Of a DNA stretch of 64,000 nucleotides, positions 59,576-64,000 are shown one piece after another (position 1 is the first letter of the stretch; the number at the start of each line of letters is the position of its first letter). The position numbers were made by a program, and so were the translations under genes. The notes beneath the pieces are model-generated. The model was not told the DNA's origin and ran no database searches. It saw nothing but the letters and a program-made list of their open reading frames with translations. Origin of the DNA: an uncultured Collinsella sp. (GTDB lineage Bacteria > Actinomycetota > Coriobacteriia > Coriobacteriales > Coriobacteriaceae); the NCBI GenBank assembly GCA_900541145.1, contig UQIH01000007.1, positions 1-64,000 on the forward strand, in the 5' to 3' direction.

Positions 59576-59607
59576 AAGTGCTTTCTCCTAAAACTCGGTA
59601 TCCGAAA

Positions 59608-60438
59608 TTACTTCTTACGGCGACGAATGATGTGCTGGTTCGAGACCTTCTTCTTCTTGCGCGTACGAAGGCCCTTCGTCGGCTTACCCCAGGGGGTAAC
59701 AGAGGGACGACCAGAGGTGTGGTTCTTGCCCTCGCCACCGCCGTGCGGGTGGTCGACAGGGTTCATGACGGTACCGCGGACGGTCGGGCGCACGTTCATG
59801 TGACGCTTACGGCCGGCCTTGCCGATGACGATGTTGGAGTGATCGGCGTTGCCGACCTCACCGACGGTGGCGCGGCAGGTAACGAGGATGCGGCGCATCT
59901 CGGAGGAAGGCATACGGACGATAGCGTACTTGCCCTCCTTACCCATCAGCTGGCAGGAGTTACCGGCGGAACGGGCGATAGCAGCGCCCTTGCCCGGCTG
60001 GAACTCGACGGCGTGGATGAGCGTACCGACGGGGATGTCGGCGAGGGGCAGAGCGTTGCCCGGCTTGATGTCGGCGTCAGAACCGGACATGATGGTCTGA
60101 CCGACCTCGAGGCCCTTGGGGGCCAGGATGTAGCGCTTCTCACCGTCAGCGTAGTGCAGCAGAGCGATGCGAGCAGAACGGTTCGGATCGTACTCGATCG
60201 TGGCAACCTTGGCGGGCACGCCGTCCTTGTTGCGCTTGAAGTCGATCACACGGTAACGACGCTTCACGCCGCCGCCCTGGTGGCGGGTGGTGATGCGGCC
60301 GTTGTTGTTACGACCGGCCTTCTTGGGCAGGGGCTCGAGAAGAGACTTCTCGGGCTTGGTGCAGGTGATCTCGGAGAAATCGGAGATCGTCTGCCAACGC
60401 CTACCAGCGGAGGTCGGCTTAAGGTGCTTTACAGCCAT
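59608..60438 (-). CDS. rplB: 50S ribosomal protein L2
   Basis: L2 is needed for subunit joining and peptidyl transferase activity. The 276-residue product has KHLKPTSAGRRWQTISDFSE, GRITTRHQGGGVKRRYRVID and the C-terminal signature NPVDHPHGGGEGKNHTSGRP. The ATG at 60438 follows AAAGGG; longer in-frame versions are not supported. The 179-nt gap upstream is unusual for this operon. Confidence 0.97.
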   Translation of the reverse strand: MAVKHLKPTSAGRRWQTISDFSEITCTKPEKSLLEPLPKKAGRNNNGRITTRHQGGGVKRRYRVIDFKRNKDGVPAKVATIEYDPNRSARIALLHYADGEKRYILAPKGLEVGQTIMSGSDADIKPGNALPLADIPVGTLIHAVEFQPGKGAAIARSAGNSCQLMGKEGKYAIVRMPSSEMRRILVTCRATVGEVGNADHSNIVIGKAGRKRHMNVRPTVRGTVMNPVDHPHGGGEGKNHTSGRPSVTPWGKPTKGLRTRKKKKVSNQHIIRRRKK

Positions 60439-60617
60439 TACAATCCCTTTCAATAGGAATCCGTTAGCCATCGCAGACAGGGATTCGAGGTTCTGCCTCG
60501 GGTGCGATGACACCGGACGTATACACGGTTCCGGGCGTGTCCATTTTATACGCCCAAAACCTTGAGCTCTCGCCTCCCCTATTTGGGAGGCATGAGCTCA
60601 CTCAACAGCAGCGAGTC
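60439..60617 (-). other. rplW-rplB spacer with hairpin and promoter-like motif
   Basis: From the rplW side it has a strong interrupted hairpin (GAGCTC and GCCTCCC with their complements, 60562-60599) followed on the - strand by AAGGTTTTGG, then the 27-bp motif at 60518-60544 shared with the rplC leader, then the rplB ribosome site. It looks like a stop-and-restart point inside the S10 operon. Confidence 0.5.
60518..60544 (-). promoter_or_regulatory. Promoter-like motif shared with rplC upstream region
   Basis: On the - strand ATGGACACGCCCGGAACCG continues TGTATACG. It matches the rplC upstream motif at 62383-62409 at 22 of 27 positions. ATGG and TATACG sit near -35/-10 spacing. Confidence 0.5.
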
Positions 60618-60905
60618 TTAGGCCTGGTTGCCAAAGACCTCGATGGTGTCGCCCTCGGCCAGCGTGACGATGGCCTTCTTCCAAGAACGGGTCTTGCCGG
60701 CGACATAGCGCACGCGCTTGGTCTTGGGCTTGACCGTCAGGGTGTTCACGCGAACGACCTTGACGCCGAAGATCTCCTCGACAGCGTCCTTGATCTGATA
60801 CTTGTTAGCATCCTTGGCGACCTCGAACGTGTACTTGTTCAGCTCCATGCCGGAGAAGGAACGCTCGGACACGATCGGACGGATGATGATCTCGTGGGCG
60901 GTCAT
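60618..60905 (-). CDS. rplW: 50S ribosomal protein L23
   Basis: L23 sits at the tunnel exit and docks trigger factor and SRP. The 95-residue product has IIIRPIVSERSFSGMELNKY TFEV-type start, KDAVEEIFGVKVVRVNTLTV and KTKRVRYVAGKTRSWKKAIV. It starts directly after the rplD stop. Confidence 0.96.
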   Translation of the reverse strand: MTAHEIIIRPIVSERSFSGMELNKYTFEVAKDANKYQIKDAVEEIFGVKVVRVNTLTVKPKTKRVRYVAGKTRSWKKAIVTLAEGDTIEVFGNQA

Positions 60906-61532
60906 TTATGCAAGCACCTCCCCGAAGTGAGCGGCGATGTCGGCGGGCATCAGCACAGCGTTGTTGTTGACGAGATCGTAGGTGTTGGCCTCGTCAGCGG
61001 TGATGATGAACGTCTTGGGAATGTTGCGGAACGACAGGTAGGCGTTGACGTCCTCATCGCGAACGATGATGGTCAGACGCTTGCCCTCAAGACCGAGAGC
61101 CTTGAGCATGGCGACGGCAGCCTTGGTGGAAGGCTTCTCGAAGCCGTAGTCGTCGACGAGCACGAGCTCGCCATCGGCCAGCTTGGCGGACAGCGCGGAG
61201 CGCATAGCCAGCTTGACCTCCTTGTTGTTCATACGCTTAGCGTAGGAACGGGGCTTGGGGGCGAAGACAACGCCACCGTGACGCCACTGGGCAGCACGGA
61301 TGGAACCCTGGCGGGCACGGCCGGTGCCCTTCTGACGCCAAGGCTTCTTGCCGCCACCGGAAACCTCAGAGCGACCCTTAGCAGACTGGGTGCCCTGACG
61401 CCAAGAGGCCATCTGGCACTTGACGATGTGGTGCATAACGTGGATGTTCGGCTCGATGCCGTACACCTCAGCGGCGAGCTCGGCCTCGGCGACCTTCTTG
61501 CCCTCGCTGTTCTTTACTTCAAACTTTGCCAT
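60906..61532 (-). CDS. rplD: 50S ribosomal protein L4
   Basis: L4 lines the tunnel and in E. coli autoregulates the S10 operon. The 208-residue product has RQGTQSAKGRSEVSGGGKKP then WRQKGTGRARQGSIRAAQWR, and GGVVFAPKPRSYAKRMNNKE. It lies 46 nt after rplC. Confidence 0.97.
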   Translation of the reverse strand: MAKFEVKNSEGKKVAEAELAAEVYGIEPNIHVMHHIVKCQMASWRQGTQSAKGRSEVSGGGKKPWRQKGTGRARQGSIRAAQWRHGGVVFAPKPRSYAKRMNNKEVKLAMRSALSAKLADGELVLVDDYGFEKPSTKAAVAMLKALGLEGKRLTIIVRDEDVNAYLSFRNIPKTFIITADEANTYDLVNNNAVLMPADIAAHFGEVLA

Positions 61533-61578
61533 TTAAGTGTTCTCCTTGGTATGACGCTGGGCTAAATGGGCTGGGCCC

Positions 61579-62199
61579 TTAGGCCATACGGATGGCGACG
61601 AGACCATTCTTGGCACCCGGGACAGCGCCCTTGACCAAGATGAGGTTCTGCTCGGCATCGATGCGGACAACGGAAAGGTTCTTGACGGTAACGCGCTCGT
61701 TACCCATGTGACCGGCCATCTTGACGCCCTTGAGGACGCGCGCAGGATAGGCGCACTGACCGATAGAACCGGGGTGACGCTGGAAGTGAGAACCATGCGT
61801 CATAGGACCGCGGCGCTGACCCCAGCGCTTGATGCGACCCTGGAAGCCCTTACCCTTGGAGGTACCGATGACGTCGACCTTCTCGACATCAGCGAAATCA
61901 GCGACGGTGACGACCTCGCCGACCTTGTGCTCCTCGCCCTTCTCGACGCGGACCTCACGAAGGAAGCGGACAGGCTCGACGCCAGCCTTGGCGAAGTGAC
62001 CAGCCATGGGCTTGTTCACGTTCTTGGCCTTGATGTCGCCGAAACCGATCTGGACGGCGTCATAGCCGTCGGTTGCCTGAGTTTTAACCTGCGAGACAGC
62101 GCAGGGGCCAGCCTGGATGACCGTGACGGGAACGACGTTGTCGTCCTCGTCCCAAACCTGGGTCATGCCAATCTTGCGGCCGAGAATCATGCTGATCAA
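61579..62199 (-). CDS. rplC: 50S ribosomal protein L3
   Basis: L3 nucleates 50S assembly. The 206-residue product has MILGRKIGMTQVWDEDDNVV near the start and the signature FQGRIKRWGQRRGPMTHGSH. The start is uncertain: TTG at 62199 has GGGA 7 nt upstream, while the ATG at 62190 has no clear ribosome site. rpsJ, its usual upstream neighbour, is absent; rplC is the first gene of the block here. Confidence 0.96.
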   Translation of the reverse strand: MISMILGRKIGMTQVWDEDDNVVPVTVIQAGPCAVSQVKTQATDGYDAVQIGFGDIKAKNVNKPMAGHFAKAGVEPVRFLREVRVEKGEEHKVGEVVTVADFADVEKVDVIGTSKGKGFQGRIKRWGQRRGPMTHGSHFQRHPGSIGQCAYPARVLKGVKMAGHMGNERVTVKNLSVVRIDAEQNLILVKGAVPGAKNGLVAIRMA

Positions 62200-62382
62200 G
62201 ATATGATCCCAACTCTCGCGTGGTCTTGGGACAATGCGTACACCACCGAGCGTACGCCCCTAGAGGACCACTACTTACACGACGTGCTCCCCAGCCTTGT
62301 ATTTCGCCCGGACTACCTGACAACCCTATTAAGCAGGCATTTTGTCCAGCCAGAATACTCCCCTGGTTACACACAGCTGTTC

Positions 62383-62409
62383 AGTATACACGGCTGCGGG
62401 CGTATCCAT
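62383..62409 (-). promoter_or_regulatory. Probable promoter of the rplC operon
   Basis: On the - strand ATGGATACGCCCGCAGCCG continues TGTATACT, with TATACT as the -10 box and CGATGG 17 nt before it. The motif matches that in the rplW-rplB gap. Confidence 0.55.
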
Positions 62410-62466
62410 CGAGATTCATATTTCACTCACATTGTTTACGCAGGTAAAGCGCGTGGAGTCGCCTGG

Positions 62467-62603
62467 GCTTGGCAGAGGGGCGGCGAAATATATTAAGTTT
62501 GCTGCTCTACAGTCCTGCGCAAGACGGAAAGCACATTAAGTGCTTTCCTTTGCGTGCGGAACTCGCGACAAACTTAATATATTTCGCCGCCCCTCTGCCA
62601 AGC
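62467..62603 (-). repeat. Long structured intergenic element, copy 2
   Basis: The outer arms 62467-62500 and 62570-62603 are perfectly complementary over 34 bp. Read on the - strand, the inside has GTCGCGAGTTCCGCACG, a perfect 9-bp hairpin (GGAAAGCAC, loop TTAAT), and GCAGGACTGT followed by GAGCAG, the same boxes as at 26499-26616. It lies 45 nt after the phosphatase gene and upstream of rplC. Confidence 0.85.
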
Positions 62604-62648
62604 TCGGGAGACGACACGTTGATGTCTGCTTAACTCTGCTCGCTCAGA

Positions 62649-63275
62649 CTAATGACTTTGTTGGGGGTCCACTATTTGCTGGAGGGTGAACTTGCATTGG
62701 GACGGTTCGCCTTCTGCTTGTGGCTTTGCCTCATCGAAATTGAAGATCATGATGGCGCAGTTGGGGAGTTTTGTTGGGAGCTCGAAGCCCTCTGGGGCTG
62801 CAGCCTTGATAAATTGGCGGCTGGCGCTGCCGTGGCTTACTGCTAGGAGGGTTTCTATGCCCTCGGCGCCCATGAGATTGGTGAGGGTGTCTACCATGCG
62901 CTCTTGCAGCGCGCGGCTTCCTTCTCCTCCGAAGGGGACCAGGTCCTCGCCCGGATCCCAGACGTCGGTGGGTAGCGCGTCGTGTGGGCCCTCTTCGAAG
63001 GTGCCGTAGCAGCGCTCGATGATGCCTTCGCAGGACTCGACTGCTGCGTCCGGACCAAGGAGTTCGGTTGCGACGAGCTGAGCTGTGTCCATGGCTCGGC
63101 CTAAGGACGAAGAGACCACTTTGTCGGGGACAACGTCGTGGCCCTTGAGCCATGCGGCTGCCATTCCCGCTTGTTTGCGGCCCAGGTCGGTCAGCGGTGA
63201 ATCGCAGCGGCCCTGGACCAGCTTTTTGACGTTGAACTCCGTCTGACCGTGGCGGAGTAGATACAGCTTCTTCAT
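62649..63275 (-). CDS. Histidine phosphatase superfamily protein
   Basis: The 208-residue product has the catalytic LYLLRHGQTEFN motif (RHG, residues about 8-10), a second Arg in SSSLGRAMDTA, Glu in IIERCYGTFE and the late His in LLAVSHGSASRQF. It is a phosphoglycerate-mutase-like or cofactor phosphatase; the substrate is not clear. It is probably transcribed with or after the CDF transporter gene, 39 nt upstream. Confidence 0.9.
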   Translation of the reverse strand: MKKLYLLRHGQTEFNVKKLVQGRCDSPLTDLGRKQAGMAAAWLKGHDVVPDKVVSSSLGRAMDTAQLVATELLGPDAAVESCEGIIERCYGTFEEGPHDALPTDVWDPGEDLVPFGGEGSRALQERMVDTLTNLMGAEGIETLLAVSHGSASRQFIKAAAPEGFELPTKLPNCAIMIFNFDEAKPQAEGEPSQCKFTLQQIVDPQQSH

Positions 63276-63314
63276 GCTCTCCCCTTCTGCATAACCTGCT
63301 TTGCCGGCACAGCC

Positions 63315-64000
63315 TTACTCGTGGGTATGTCCTACGTAGTCTTCGTCGATCGTAATCTTGGCAATCGACTTGGGATATTCCGATTCGACCCGTTGTGCCA
63401 GCGCGTGCTTTAGGTCCTCGGCGCTCATCGCCAAATCCGAGGGACGCACGCAGTCAAAAATCACGTTGGTGTGCGTGGGGCCCGGCACGCAGCGCAAATC
63501 ATGAATCGAAAGGCGGCTATCGATCTCTTGAGCCATAGCGTTGATGCGCAAGCGCATGCTCGCCACCTTTGGATCGTCGGTCACGATGGGGTCGTAGTGA
63601 AGTGTGACAATCATGCCGTCTTCGTTCCTAAACGACTGCTCGATGTTATCGAGCGTGTCGTGACTTTCCAGCGGGCTGGCCTCGGCTGCCATCTCGGCGT
63701 GAGCGCTTGCAAACTTCCTGCCCGGGCCGTAGTCGTGAACCATCAAATCGTGAACTCCCAAAACGCCGGGATAGCTCATGATCTTGTCTCGAATGTGCTT
63801 GACCAGCTTAGGATCGGGCGACTGACCCAAAAGCGGGCTCACCGTATCTTGAATAAGTTCAAAGCCGCTCCAGCCAATATAGGCGCCAACGGCAAGGCCA
63901 ACCCATGCGTCAAGATTGATGTGCGTCACCTGCGAAACAATTGCACATGCCAGCACGGCGCCTGTGGCAAGAACATCGTTCTTGGAATCCTGGGCAGTCG
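63315..64000 (-). CDS. Cation diffusion facilitator family transporter (5' end outside window)
   Basis: CDF proteins export Zn, Fe, Mn or similar divalent cations. The visible 228 residues begin with AQDSKNDVLATGAVLACAIV, which holds the family DxxxD-type metal-site helix, then another membrane segment (GLAVGAYIGWSGFELI). After this comes the cytoplasmic C-terminal domain (GVLGVHDLMVHDYGPGRKFA and a His-rich end VGHTHE). The frame continues past 64000, so the N-terminal membrane helices are missing. The track of Met at 63956 is internal, not the start. Confidence 0.88.
   Translation of the reverse strand, partial: TAQDSKNDVLATGAVLACAIVSQVTHINLDAWVGLAVGAYIGWSGFELIQDTVSPLLGQSPDPKLVKHIRDKIMSYPGVLGVHDLMVHDYGPGRKFASAHAEMAAEASPLESHDTLDNIEQSFRNEDGMIVTLHYDPIVTDDPKVASMRLRINAMAQEIDSRLSIHDLRCVPGPTHTNVIFDCVRPSDLAMSAEDLKHALAQRVESEYPKSIAKITIDEDYVGHTHE

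Larger units (their letters stand above)
62200..62648. other. rplC leader and structured element region
   Basis: The 449-nt gap holds a leader of about 180 nt for rplC, the promoter-like motif at 62383-62409 and the long structured repeat at 62467-62603. No gene, and no rpsJ, is seen. Confidence 0.6.

Noticed and set aside
62200..62648. rpsJ upstream of rplC
   Set aside because: No frame in the gap resembles S10; the gene must be elsewhere in the genome.

Overview
The window comes from a high-GC, anaerobic, gut-type actinobacterium. The best guess is class Coriobacteriia, probably Collinsella. That is an inference from GC content, Zn-binding (C+) forms of several ribosomal proteins, the mixture of E. 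coli-like yge/ygf purine genes with actinobacterial-style housekeeping genes, and recurrent intergenic hairpins. No 16S gene is present to confirm it.

Layout. (1) 1-8,502: tyrS, a U32 peptidase-family protein, a class A penicillin-binding protein on the + strand, argR, a family 2 glycosyltransferase and truA. (2) 8,595-18,358, all on the - strand: the distal half of the S10/spc/alpha ribosomal cluster, read rplE-rpsZ-rpsH-rplF-rplR-rpsE-rpmD-rplO-secY-adk-map-infA-rpmJ-rpsM-rpsK-rpsD-rpoA-rplQ, ending in a strong terminator. (3) 18,359-56,410: about 38 kb of non-ribosomal DNA. (4) 56,411-62,199, - strand: the proximal half of the same cluster, rplC-rplD-rplW-rplB-rpsS-rplV-rpsC-rplP-rpmC-rpsQ-rplN-rplX, again ending in a terminator. 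(5) 62,649-64,000: a histidine phosphatase and the 3' part of a CDF metal transporter. The canonical rplX-rplE junction is therefore opened by 38 kb, and rpsJ is not in front of rplC.

The 38-kb block is built around a selenium-linked anaerobic purine/urate degradation gene set resembling the E. coli ygeW-ygfO region. One arm (18.7-28.8 kb) has xdhC, yqeB, yqeC, hyuA, mocA/ygfJ, ygeW, ygeY and ygeX with a divergent YheO-type PAS/HTH regulator. The other arm (39.8-50.1 kb) has xdhD, a four-cluster ferredoxin, ygfK, ssnA and a xanthine-type permease, with a second divergent YheO-type regulator. ridA sits next to the second regulator. A plausible flow is purine uptake, Se/Mo-dependent hydroxylation by XdhD with electrons through the ferredoxin and YgfK, hydrolytic ring opening by SsnA, HyuA and YgeY, and terminal steps by YgeW and YgeX, with RidA clearing 2-aminoacrylate. 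yqeA, a FAD subunit (ygfM type) and selD are not in the window.

Between the two arms (28.9-39.5 kb) lies accessory DNA: an unknown membrane protein, a DUF262/DUF1524 GmrSD-like protein, an unrecognised 787-residue protein with a Gly/Ala-rich hydrophobic stretch, a small frame-broken gene, a DEDDh exonuclease, and two orphan ATPase-nuclease genes. Each ATPase-nuclease gene has a striking upstream DNA element: six 23-bp tandem units in one case and a perfect 25-bp-arm palindrome in the other. The other end of the block (51-56 kb) holds a second U32 protein, a pseudouridine synthase and a Gfo/Idh/MocA-DeoR operon with a helically phased operator-like array.

Several families of intergenic inverted repeats are scattered through the window. 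The most striking is a two-copy element with a conserved, covarying tip and locus-specific arms. Functional calls rest on reading the translated sequences; no database search was run.
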